The position numbers and the translations under genes were made by a program. The notes under the pieces are model-generated. The model was not told the DNA's origin. It saw only the letters and a program-made list of their open reading frames with translations, and ran no database searches. A stretch of DNA of 40,288 nt from JAKITW01 sp041598875 (GTDB lineage Bacteria; Desulfobacterota; Desulfobulbia; Desulfobulbales; BM004): the NCBI GenBank assembly GCA_041598875.1, contig JBFHXP010000011.1, forward strand, positions 1 through 40,288, read 5' to 3'. Position 1 is the first letter of the stretch, and the number at the start of each line of letters is the position of its first letter. This document shows, in pieces, positions 15,048 to 22,294 of the stretch.

Positions 15048-16105
15048 GCGGAAAGATCCGTGTTCTCGTTATTGATGATTCCGCGCTGGTCAGGGAGATC
15101 CTGACCAAGGGGCTGTCACTTGACCCGGCGATCGAGGTGGTGGGGACCGCGGCTGACCCCTATCAGGCCCGGGACAGGATTGTTGAGCTTGCCCCCGATG
15201 TCCTGACTCTGGATGTGGAGATGCCGCGCATGGACGGGGTGCAGTTTCTCCGCAAGCTTATGCCCCAGTATCCAATGCGGGTGGTGATGGTCAGCACCAT
15301 GACCCAGAAGGGAAAGCAGGTCACCATTGACGCCCTTGAGGCCGGGGCCGTTGATTTTGTTTCCAAACCGACCACCAACGTTGTCAGTGGGTTGCAGGCA
15401 ATGCTGGGGGAGCTTCGGGCCAAGATAAAGGTCGCGGCAAAGGCCAATGTCGCCCATTGGAAGAATAAAAAGATCGTTGATGCAAGCAGTCAGGTTCTCT
15501 GGTACAAGCCTCTGGCAGAGACCACCGACAAGGTGGTGGCGATCGGCGCCTCCACCGGTGGAACCGAGGCCATTGCCCGGATTGTGAGTCGCCTGCCGGT
15601 GACAATGCCCGGGGTGGTCATTGTCCAGCATATGCCGCCGGGGTTTACCACCATGTATGCCGAGCGGTTGAACAAGATCTCCGAGCTTGAGGTCAGGGAG
15701 GCGGAGAGCGGGGACCGGGTCCGGAGCGGACTGGTGCTCCTTGCTCCCGGGGCAAAACAGATGCGCGTGCAGCGCTCCGGCGGGGTTTACACGGTGACCT
15801 GCGAGCCCGGGGAAAAGGTGAGCGGGCATTGTCCCTCGGTGGATGTGCTCATGCATTCGGTGGCCGAACATGCCGGCGCCAACGCGGTTGGCGTCATGCT
15901 CTCCGGCATGGGCTCCGACGGCGCCCAGGGGATGCTCGCCATGCGCAAGGCAGGCGCCCGGAATATCGCCCAGGACGAGGCGTCCTCCGTGGTCTTCGGG
16001 ATGCCCAAGGTGGCCTACGAGAAGGGAGGGGCCGAAGCATTGCTTCCCCTGGAGGATATTGCCGGCAGAATTGTGTCGCTGCTAACGGAGATGGGGCATG
16101 GGTGA
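15044..16105 (+). CDS. cheB: Receptor methylesterase/deamidase response regulator CheB
   Basis: A 353-residue CheB. The receiver domain has the acidic pair in VLVIDDS and phosphoacceptor Asp57 (TLDVEMPRMDG); the Lys in FVSKPT completes the site. The C-terminal methylesterase carries Ser170 (IGASTGGTEA), His196 (VIVQHMPPGFT) and Asp292 (SGMGSDGAQG), a complete catalytic triad. It removes receptor methyl groups when phosphorylated by CheA. The frame is open further upstream, but the ATG at 15044 overlapping the cheR stop gives the normal N-terminus. It overlaps cheD by 8 bases. Confidence 0.97.
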   Translation: MSGKIRVLVIDDSALVREILTKGLSLDPAIEVVGTAADPYQARDRIVELAPDVLTLDVEMPRMDGVQFLRKLMPQYPMRVVMVSTMTQKGKQVTIDALEAGAVDFVSKPTTNVVSGLQAMLGELRAKIKVAAKANVAHWKNKKIVDASSQVLWYKPLAETTDKVVAIGASTGGTEAIARIVSRLPVTMPGVVIVQHMPPGFTTMYAERLNKISELEVREAESGDRVRSGLVLLAPGAKQMRVQRSGGVYTVTCEPGEKVSGHCPSVDVLMHSVAEHAGANAVGVMLSGMGSDGAQGMLAMRKAGARNIAQDEASSVVFGMPKVAYEKGGAEALLPLEDIAGRIVSLLTEMGHG

Positions 16106-16586
16106 TCTCATTGTCGGGATCGGAGAGTTCGGTGCTTCGGCAACCCCCGGAGACGTTCTGAAGACCTATGCCCTGGGTTCATGCGTGGCGGTGATTCTTG
16201 TTGACCGCAATGCCGGCGTCTCCGGGCTTCTCCATGTGGCGCTTCCCGATTCGGGCATCAACCGGGCCAAGGCCAGGGCGCTGCCGGGCTATTTTGCCGA
16301 CTCCGGCATACCGGCGCTGATTTCCGTCATGCGGGAACTGGGATGTCAAGCAAACGGCCGCGGCATGGGTGCGAAATTGGTCGGCGGCGCCTCGATACTC
16401 GACCATAATGAGTTGTTTAACATTGGGAAAAGAAATCAGGCGGCCATAAAACAGTATCTTCAGGAGCTCCGGATTGCCGTTGCTGGCGAAGATCTGGGCG
16501 GCAATCACAGCCGAACGGTAACGGTTGTCGTTGGTAGCGGTATCGTGACCGTCAACTGTCCCGGCAGGGGACAATGGCAGATTTGA
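16098..16586 (+). CDS. cheD: Chemoreceptor glutamine deamidase CheD
   Basis: A 162-residue CheD. The papain-like triad known from the family is visible as Thr23, Cys29 (YALGSCVAVIL) and His46 (LLHVALP), with the downstream GAKLVGGASIL and IGKRN blocks. It deamidates receptor glutamines, and in CheC-containing systems its activity is tuned by binding to CheC-type phosphatases. That link fits the CheX/CheC-like genes encoded about 1.3 kb downstream. It overlaps cheB and ends seven bases before the next start codon. Confidence 0.96.
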   Translation: MGDLIVGIGEFGASATPGDVLKTYALGSCVAVILVDRNAGVSGLLHVALPDSGINRAKARALPGYFADSGIPALISVMRELGCQANGRGMGAKLVGGASILDHNELFNIGKRNQAAIKQYLQELRIAVAGEDLGGNHSRTVTVVVGSGIVTVNCPGRGQWQI

Positions 16587-16593
16587 GGTGGTT

Positions 16594-17460
16594 ATGAGCA
16601 GTGAGATGAATCGTCTTGCCATGGAAAGGGCTGTGCAGAGCACCCCTTTTCTTTCTCCCAATGCCCTGCTCCTCATGGAAAAGGCGTCGGACCCGGATCA
16701 TGATCTCCACGACCTGGTCGCGCTTGTCCGCAATGATTCGGTCCTGACCGCAAGGCTCCTGCGGGTGGTCAATTCCCCGGCCTTTAAGACCCTGCATGCC
16801 ATTACGACCGTGGATCGGGCCATTGCCTACCTCGGGGAGAGGATGGTGATCGGGATGGCCATCGCCGACAGTGCCGGAAGTCTTTTCAGCCGCCCGTTAC
16901 AGGGCTATGAGTGTGACCATGTCGCATTATGGAGACATGATCTCTTTGTTGCGGTGGCTGCCCGGGAAGTGTCCAAATACTGCAAAAATGAAATCAACCT
17001 GGAGCTTGCATTTACCGCCGGGTTGCTGCATGATATCGGTAAGCCCCTTGTCTCTGAGTTTCTCAAGGGGCTGGCCGGGGCCGCGGTGGCTGATATCGAG
17101 AGCGGCAGTTGTTCTGATTATCTCGCGGCAGAGCAGAATCTGGTGGGATTCGATCACGCCGATGCGGGCAGCGAACTGGCACGATACTGGCAGCTGCCGG
17201 TGCCGCTCGAAGAGATCATCCGCTGCCACCACAGTCCCTGTAGGGCGGCAGCGGAGGTGCGGTCCCTGGTGTATGCGGTGCATCTCGGTGATATAATTGC
17301 GATGATGGCCGGATTCGGTACGGGGAGTGATGCCATGCAGTATACCCTTGACCAGGAGTATGACCGGTATTTTGATATCTCGCCCGTTGATTTGTCGGAG
17401 ATCACCATCCTGGCCCACGAGGAGTTTGTCAGGAGCGAGTCTGTCTTCAGCCAGGACTAG
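16594..17460 (+). CDS. HDOD domain signalling protein
   Basis: A 288-residue protein that is almost wholly an HDOD domain. Visible features are the N-terminal LMEKASDPDHDLHDLVALV-type segment, the RLLRVVNSPAF motif, and an HD-like core (GLLHDIGKPLVSEF) with a later CHHSP. HDOD proteins are usually regulatory and mostly lack phosphohydrolase activity; here the HD pair is present, so activity cannot be excluded from sequence. The ATG at 16594 is preferred to GTG at 16588 because GAGG sits five bases before it. Its place between cheD and cheY suggests a role in the same pathway. The substrate or partner is unknown. Confidence 0.92.
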   Translation: MSSEMNRLAMERAVQSTPFLSPNALLLMEKASDPDHDLHDLVALVRNDSVLTARLLRVVNSPAFKTLHAITTVDRAIAYLGERMVIGMAIADSAGSLFSRPLQGYECDHVALWRHDLFVAVAAREVSKYCKNEINLELAFTAGLLHDIGKPLVSEFLKGLAGAAVADIESGSCSDYLAAEQNLVGFDHADAGSELARYWQLPVPLEEIIRCHHSPCRAAAEVRSLVYAVHLGDIIAMMAGFGTGSDAMQYTLDQEYDRYFDISPVDLSEITILAHEEFVRSESVFSQD

Positions 17461-17531
17461 TGTCCCCTGTGGCAAGACGGAAGGTATGGTCGTGTGACCG
17501 TTTTGTTGATTCCAATTAAGGAGAGTGTCTG

Positions 17532-17903
17532 ATGGGTAAGGTTGTTTTGATAGTTGATGATTCAAGCACGATGCGCAAGATAGTAACCCGTTGCCTCAGG
17601 CAGGCAGCGCTTGATTTTGACAAGATTCTCGAGGCGGGTGACGGCCAGGAGGCGTTACAGGTGCTCCAGAGTGAGAGCGTGGATCTGGTCCTGAGCGACA
17701 TCAACATGCCCAATATGGACGGGTTGGCCTTTTTGCGGGAAAAAAGAGGGATTGCCGCGATCAAGGATATTCCGGTGGTCATGATCTCCACCGAGTCCGG
17801 GGATGATATCATCGGTGAGGCCAGATCCCTGGGCGCCAAGGGCAGCATCAAGAAACCCTTTACCCCGGATGTGGTAAACACGACCCTGAGCCCCTTGCTC
17901 TAG
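17532..17903 (+). CDS. cheY: Single-domain response regulator of the CheY type
   Basis: A 123-residue stand-alone receiver with every phosphorylation residue in place: the acidic pair in LIVDDSS, phosphoacceptor Asp56 (LSDINMPNMDG), Ser/Thr in VVMISTES and Lys in GSIKKPF. It lacks an output domain, so it would act by protein contact, most likely carrying the phosphate signal from CheA to the motor switch (FliG/FliM). GGAGAG precedes the start. The CheX-type phosphatases encoded next are its natural partners. Confidence 0.95.
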   Translation: MGKVVLIVDDSSTMRKIVTRCLRQAALDFDKILEAGDGQEALQVLQSESVDLVLSDINMPNMDGLAFLREKRGIAAIKDIPVVMISTESGDDIIGEARSLGAKGSIKKPFTPDVVNTTLSPLL

Positions 17904-17919
17904 CGGTTGCCGTGGGAGA

Positions 17920-18381
17920 ATGGCATTGGATTTAGCAGAACAGATCAAGACGGCAACGGTGGAGATTTTTTCCTCCATGCTCATGCTGGAAGTGACTCCG
18001 GGAGGGACAATCTCCTCGGAGTTCACCCTTCATTCCTCGGTCACCGGGATGGTCGGGCTGGCCGGGACCCATAAAGGGATGCTGGCGATCCATATCCCTG
18101 ACGAGGTTGCAAAGAGTGTTACGGCGCATTTTCTCGGCATTGATGTGGGTGAAGTGAACGATGACGTTCTTGATGCCGTCGGTGAACTGGCAAATATGCT
18201 GGGTGGTAACGTGAAGTCCATTCTCTCGGCAAAGGGGAGGGATATCGACCTTTCTCTGCCCACGACAATTTACGGAGAGGAGTATGTGTTTCAGTGCAGC
18301 GATGATTACCAGCTGATCATTATTCCCTTTTCCGTGAACGGCGAGGGTCGCTTTTTTGTTGAGTTTCAACTTGAAGGGTGA
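17920..18381 (+). CDS. cheX: CheX-family CheY-P phosphatase (first copy)
   Basis: A 153-residue single-domain protein of the CheX/CheC/FliY fold. The catalytic D-x3-E-x2-N motif is intact (DAVGELANMLGGN), preceded by the IDVGEVNDDV stretch. It also has the characteristic PTTIYGEEY and IIIPFSVNGEGRFFVEFQL strands. CheX proteins dephosphorylate CheY-P as dimers. It follows cheY by 16 bases and is followed by a second, more divergent copy. Confidence 0.88.
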   Translation: MALDLAEQIKTATVEIFSSMLMLEVTPGGTISSEFTLHSSVTGMVGLAGTHKGMLAIHIPDEVAKSVTAHFLGIDVGEVNDDVLDAVGELANMLGGNVKSILSAKGRDIDLSLPTTIYGEEYVFQCSDDYQLIIIPFSVNGEGRFFVEFQLEG

Positions 18382-18464
18382 TGGCCGCCATGCCGGCCCA
18401 TCTGCCCGCACCGTGCCGGCTGAAGGGGCGTTGCGCCCGTTTTGCAGGAAAAAAGGTGTGAAGT

Positions 18465-18917
18465 GTGAAATATGAACAGGCGGTGATCGGGGCGGTCAAT
18501 GATGTCTTTACCGCAATGACCAGCCTGGAGGTGGCGGCAGGAGCGCCGGTCAGGAACAGCATGGAGGTGATGCCGTCGAATATCTCCGGAAGCATCGGTT
18601 TTGCCGGAGATGTTTCCGGGGCGCTCGTTGTTCTCTGCCCGGTGAAAACAGCCACGGCGATTACCGCGGACTTGCTTGGCATGGAGGTTGAGGACCTTGG
18701 TGACGATGTCCGGGATGCGGTTGGTGAGCTTGTCAACATGGTCGCCGGCGGCTTTAAGAGTTCATTGGCCCGGGATGGTATTTTATTGAATATATCTATT
18801 CCCATCACGGTTATAGGGAAGGGGTTCCGTGTTTCTGGGCCGTCGCGGTCGCAACGGATCATCTTCCCTTTTGCCTGCGAACAGTATGAGTTCTGGATTG
18901 ATCTCTATTACAGGTAA
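18465..18917 (+). CDS. CheX-family phosphatase (second copy), GTG start
   Basis: A 150-residue CheX-like protein with the same catalytic frame, DAVGELVNMVAGG (E and N retained), and the fold markers GSIGFAGDVSGALVV and ISIPITVIGKGF. It differs widely from the preceding copy, so it is an old paralogue rather than a recent duplication. Translation starts at GTG (18465) with an AAGGTG site upstream; no better ATG lies nearby. An 83-bp spacer separates it from the first copy. Having two CheX proteins suggests two phosphorylated partners or two binding modes. Confidence 0.85.
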   Translation: MKYEQAVIGAVNDVFTAMTSLEVAAGAPVRNSMEVMPSNISGSIGFAGDVSGALVVLCPVKTATAITADLLGMEVEDLGDDVRDAVGELVNMVAGGFKSSLARDGILLNISIPITVIGKGFRVSGPSRSQRIIFPFACEQYEFWIDLYYR

Positions 18918-18938
18918 AACTCTGTCCTGCTGAAACCG

Positions 18939-20129
18939 ATGAAAGATAAACCGATTATCGACAATATTCTCAAGACGATCGCCCGCAAGATCGAGGATGA
19001 GGTCAGCGCCCTTCTCGGCTACCAGATTGCTATCAGCGCCCCGGAGAACCGGGTTGTCACCAAGGGCGATTATTTCACCCAGGCCGCCGGCAATCTTGTT
19101 CTGACCGATCTGAAGGTTACCGGAGACCGGGAGGGGACCGCATACCTCGCGTTGTCCATCAGGGATGCTATTCTCCTGGGGGGAACCTTGTTGATGCTTC
19201 CACCCAAGGAGTTGGAAAACCGGGTGGAGAATGGCGAATTTGATGAAGAGGCGGCGGACGCCTTTGGTGAGATTGCCAACATCATAACCGGTGTCAGTGC
19301 CGCGGTTTTTGATGATCTCTACTCCGGCAAGCTCCACCTGACCAAGGTGGGATTGCAGATGGTCGTGCCCAAGTCGGTCGATCTTGAGTCGGCCGATCCC
19401 ATTCCGTCCCAGTCCTACTATCTTTCATCCGCGGTGATGAAGATGGAGGAACGGCCCCTTGGCTCCCTTCAGATTTTATTTCCGCTGGACATTTTGGGTT
19501 GGGAGGTTCCTGCCGGTGAAGAAGCCGCTGCCTCGGCGGCAGCGCCTGAAAAAAAGAAGTCCGCGCCTCCTGTCGATAAGACCGGAGCCGGCGGTCAGGA
19601 AGAGGATCGCGCTGCCCCGCCCCAGAAGAAACCCGCGGTTGAGCAGCAGGGGAAACCCGTGCCCGAGGGTAAGAAACCCGCGCCCGATGGTGAAAAAACT
19701 GTTAAGGCCGGGACTGGGCCCCCGGAGGTGGATTCTGCCGCAGGGGATGAGGGGGAGGTGGTTCTGGTGGTGACGGATGACCCCCAGGAAGGCGCTCTTT
19801 TTTCCGAAAGCCTTGAGGAAATGGGGCTGCAGGTAAAGGTGATAGACGCCCAGGGCAACATCAAGGCCCAGTTGCCAGATGACGGGATCCGCGGGGTTTT
19901 TCTGGTGCTGAAAAATGTCAGTGAGCAGGGGATCGCCCTGGTGATCAAGGTCCGATCCGCCTGCGGGAATGCATCGCCGCTGGTTGCCGCCGGACCCAAC
20001 TGGACCCGGAATGCGGTGATTCAGGCAGTCAAATACGGTGCCTGTGATATTGTGGTAACCCCATCCACCTCCGAGGAGATCAGGGAAAAGGCGGAGGTCC
20101 GTCTTGGACTTCGCGACTCGGCTGCATAG
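18939..20129 (+). CDS. CheC/CheX-like domain fused to a degenerate receiver domain
   Basis: A 396-residue two-domain protein. Residues 1-190 form a CheC/CheX/FliY-type domain with Asp107, Glu111 and Asn114 in DAFGEIANIITG, so the phosphatase residues remain. Residues 190-270 are a Lys/Pro/Glu-rich linker. From about residue 273 a receiver-like fold follows (VVLVVTDDPQEGALFSESL, then a beta strand GVFLVLKNV and VKYGACDIVVTPSTSEEI). The acidic pair is partly kept, but the phosphoacceptor Asp is missing (LVLKNV) and the conserved Lys before Pro is replaced (VVTP). The receiver is therefore probably not phosphorylated and may be a docking or dimerisation module. It is the last gene of the chemosensory operon. 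A FliN/FliY-type motor role is an alternative. Confidence 0.82.
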   Translation: MKDKPIIDNILKTIARKIEDEVSALLGYQIAISAPENRVVTKGDYFTQAAGNLVLTDLKVTGDREGTAYLALSIRDAILLGGTLLMLPPKELENRVENGEFDEEAADAFGEIANIITGVSAAVFDDLYSGKLHLTKVGLQMVVPKSVDLESADPIPSQSYYLSSAVMKMEERPLGSLQILFPLDILGWEVPAGEEAAASAAAPEKKKSAPPVDKTGAGGQEEDRAAPPQKKPAVEQQGKPVPEGKKPAPDGEKTVKAGTGPPEVDSAAGDEGEVVLVVTDDPQEGALFSESLEEMGLQVKVIDAQGNIKAQLPDDGIRGVFLVLKNVSEQGIALVIKVRSACGNASPLVAAGPNWTRNAVIQAVKYGACDIVVTPSTSEEIREKAEVRLGLRDSAA

Positions 20130-20152
20130 TTTTCATCCGCAACAAAAGGACG

Positions 20153-20295
20153 TTCCGTACGGCTACACGTGGTTGTTTTCAATCCAGAAACAGACAATTT
20201 TAATAAATATCAAGGAGATCAAGGAAGTATGCGCAGGCGTACTGGAGTACGTCGAGCACATACTTCTGCGGATCGACACCGAGATTTTTAAAAAG
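20153..20295 (+). repeat. Dispersed hairpin repeat, copy 2 (between convergent genes)
   Basis: This is the second copy of the element at 3361-3502, in opposite orientation on the chromosome. The core forms nested inverted repeats: GAAGTATG (20224-20231) with CATACTTC (20259-20266), and CGTACT (20238-20243) with AGTACG (20246-20251) around a GG loop. A further imperfect inverted repeat brackets it, GTTTTCATCCGCAAC (20129-20143) against GTTTCCGGATGAAAAC (20300-20315), which gives a MITE-like outline. It lies between the converging chemotaxis operon and the sigma-54 regulator, so it might act as a bidirectional terminator. Confidence 0.85.
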
Positions 20296-20314
20296 TGGCG
20301 TTTCCGGATGAAAA

Positions 20315-21778
20315 CTATATAAGGTCGTCGGTGTTGATATCCTTTTTCTTGATTTTTTCCAGCAGGGTGGTTCTCTTCAGGTTGAGAAGCCTGGCCGCCT
20401 CCTTTTTGTTTCCCCTGGCGCGGATCAGGGCCGTGCGGATCAGGCGGTTTTCAAATTCGTTTATCAGGGTGTTGAAGTCAATCGCCCCCTCTGCCCATTC
20501 GGATTCCTGGGCTGGCAGTGAAGGCTGGGGCCTCCTTTCTGGCGGGGTAATCTCCAGGCCGGCCAGGTATTTTTCCGGGAGACACTCGCAGGTGACCATT
20601 TCCCCGCCATGGAGGATGGACATGTGCTGGACGAGGTTTTCCAGCTCGCGGACATTTCCGGGCCAGTCGTAGCCGGCAAGGGCCCTGATCACGTCCGGTT
20701 CAAAGCCAAGCAGTGGTTTTTTCTTGTTCCGGTTGAAAAGAACGATGAATTTTTCAATGAGCAGAGGCAGGTCTTCTGTCCGGTCACGGAGTGGCGGGAC
20801 GGTGATCGGGACAACATTGAGCCGGTAATAGAGGTCCTGGCGAAAGGTCCCCTCGGCGACCATTTTTTCCAGGTCCCGGTGGGTGGCGGCAACGATCCGG
20901 ATATTTATGGGAATGGGTTTGAGGCCGCCCACCGGCTCAAACTCCTTTTCCTGGATCACCCGGAGCATCTTGGCCTGTAGCGACGGTTTCATGTCTCCGA
21001 TTTCATCGAGAAAAAGGGTTCCCCCGTCCGCATACTGGATCCGTCCCATCTTGGCCTGGGTCGCCCCGGTAAAGGCCCCCCTGGTATACCCGAACAGCTC
21101 GCTTTCCAGGAGTTCGTCCGGGATGGCCGCGCAGTTTACGGGAACGATACTCTGCTTGTGGCGGGGACTCTGCGAATGGATTACCTGGGCAACCAGTTCC
21201 TTGCCGGTTCCGGAGTCTCCCTGTATGAGTACAGTGCTCGATTCGTCGGCCGCCACCTTTTCAATGAGATCAAAAAGTCGCTGCATCTGTGCGGATTTAC
21301 CGATAATTCCGTGGTACTCCTCCGCTTTTCGGCGCCGGGTGGGTGATGGCGTGCTGTCGGAGGTCGTTCCGCTGCGACGGGCGAGCCCTCTGGTGGCAAC
21401 GATCACTGATTCGAGGGGGTCGAATGGATAGCCGACGTGCATGAAGACACCGAGCTGCAGTACTTCGGCGACCGAGTCCCGGGCATCCATGGGGATTCCA
21501 GCAACCGAAACCACCTCGGGGTGGGTTTTGTTTATTTTTTTCAGCAGCTCGATGCCATGCTGTTTTTCGGGAATATGGAGTGGGGTAAAGAGGATGCTGA
21601 TAGTGTTCTCATCGAGTATCTTCAGGGCTGAGCCGGGACTGTCAGCTTCCAGGACAACGCAGTCAATTTCCCTGGCCAGGCCAACCGCAAGGTCAGCGCG
21701 CTCCCGCGGGCTCGAGCCGATAACAAGGATATTCCGGGAAGATGGCTTCTGGGTGGGCTGTCGAGAGGTCTGAGGCAT
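20315..21778 (-). CDS. FleQ-like sigma-54-dependent transcriptional activator with degenerate receiver
   Basis: A 487-residue NtrC-family activator. Residues 14-130 have a receiver-like fold (ILVIGSSPRERADLAVGL) but no phosphoacceptor: the site reads ILFTPLHIPE. The AAA+ domain has Walker A GDSGTGKE (near 185), the sigma-54 contact loop GAFTGA (near 230), Walker B GTLFLDEIGD and the R-finger region. A Fis-type helix-turn-helix ends the protein (GNKKEAARLLNLKRTTLLEKI), close to the end of FleQ/FlrA. An inactive receiver is also typical of FleQ. The frame extends upstream to 21889, but that start lacks a Shine-Dalgarno and lies in a repeat fragment; the ATG at 21778 has AGGAC upstream. The likely target is the sigma-54 flagellar promoter at 8922-8937. 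Confidence 0.9.
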   Translation of the reverse strand: MPQTSRQPTQKPSSRNILVIGSSPRERADLAVGLAREIDCVVLEADSPGSALKILDENTISILFTPLHIPEKQHGIELLKKINKTHPEVVSVAGIPMDARDSVAEVLQLGVFMHVGYPFDPLESVIVATRGLARRSGTTSDSTPSPTRRRKAEEYHGIIGKSAQMQRLFDLIEKVAADESSTVLIQGDSGTGKELVAQVIHSQSPRHKQSIVPVNCAAIPDELLESELFGYTRGAFTGATQAKMGRIQYADGGTLFLDEIGDMKPSLQAKMLRVIQEKEFEPVGGLKPIPINIRIVAATHRDLEKMVAEGTFRQDLYYRLNVVPITVPPLRDRTEDLPLLIEKFIVLFNRNKKKPLLGFEPDVIRALAGYDWPGNVRELENLVQHMSILHGGEMVTCECLPEKYLAGLEITPPERRPQPSLPAQESEWAEGAIDFNTLINEFENRLIRTALIRARGNKKEAARLLNLKRTTLLEKIKKKDINTDDLI

Positions 21779-21859
21779 GTACAGTCCTGGCGTGAAGAAC
21801 GCTTTGAGTCGGGTACTCCCAATGGATGGGGAGAATTCCGGAGTTTTTTGGTGATGATA

Positions 21860-21886
21860 GATGGTGTCGTAAAAAAACAGATCTGC
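21860..21886 (+). repeat. Fragment of the GATGGCGTCGTAAAAAG hairpin repeat
   Basis: GATGGTGTCGTAAAAAAACAGATCTGC-type sequence here aligns with the left arm of the long hairpin at 33676-33802, with about three quarters of positions identical over 27 bases. The matching right arm is not present nearby, so it is a remnant or half-site. It overlaps the unsupported N-terminal extension of the activator frame, which argues for the downstream start. Confidence 0.45.
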
Positions 21887-21962
21887 CATATTGAGGCGGT
21901 TTGCAGGAGGCTCACCATGCCTTGACCATCTGAAATATCACCTTGCCGATTAAAACCTTGAT

Positions 21963-21991
21963 ACTATAGAGTGTTATTGGTGATTCCGCAA
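21963..21991 (-). promoter_or_regulatory. Probable sigma-70 promoter of the FleQ-like activator
   Basis: On the minus strand TTGCGG (21991-21986) and TATAGT (21968-21963) are separated by exactly 17 bases. The expected start is near 21956, giving a leader of about 178 bases to the preferred ATG at 21778. The -10 hexamer matches consensus at five of six positions and the -35 at three or four. Confidence 0.5.
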
Positions 21992-22090
21992 TCCCATTGT
22001 GGTCTTTCTCTACCCTGATCATTGAATGGGCCGCCAGAAGGTGACACTGTTTTTTATTTTGCCCCGGGAAAATCCGGCCTGCTTCTTTGC

Positions 22091-22120
22091 TTGACAGGGT
22101 GTCTTGCTATCAGATAAAAT
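22091..22120 (+). promoter_or_regulatory. Probable sigma-70 promoter of the mla genes
   Basis: A perfect -35 hexamer TTGACA (22091-22096) is followed after 18 bases by TAAAAT (22115-22120). Transcription would start near 22127 and give a leader of about 168 bases before the mlaA start codon at 22295. Confidence 0.6.
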
Positions 22121-22294
22121 TCGCTGTCATGCAAGAGAATGATGATTTCTGATGAGAGATCGATTTTGAAGGGAAATGAGAGGGTGTTTGATTTTTTTTG
22201 TGTTTTAACTATCTGTTTCTAAAGGATTTCTAGTGAGGTTTTCCAGTAAAACCAAACCAGTGCGCCGAGGAAACAATTAAGGACGTGAGCGGTT

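Larger units (their letters stand above)
21779..22294. other. Divergent intergenic region between the sigma-54 activator and mlaA
   Basis: This 516-bp region has no credible gene. It holds a fragment of a hairpin repeat (21860-21886), a minus-strand sigma-70-like promoter for the activator and a plus-strand one for mlaA, both listed separately. The rest is AT-rich, including a T-rich run (22190-22206) between the mlaA promoter and its start codon. Confidence 0.55.

Noticed and set aside
20104..20322. Small ORF across the dispersed repeat (and the 65-codon frame 3289-3486 across copy 1)
   Set aside because: The two copies read in different frames with indels between them, so selection is acting on DNA or RNA, not on a protein.
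21779..21889. 37-residue N-terminal extension of the sigma-54 activator
   Set aside because: Its start lacks a Shine-Dalgarno and lies in a repeat fragment; the receiver-like fold begins well after the ATG at 21778.
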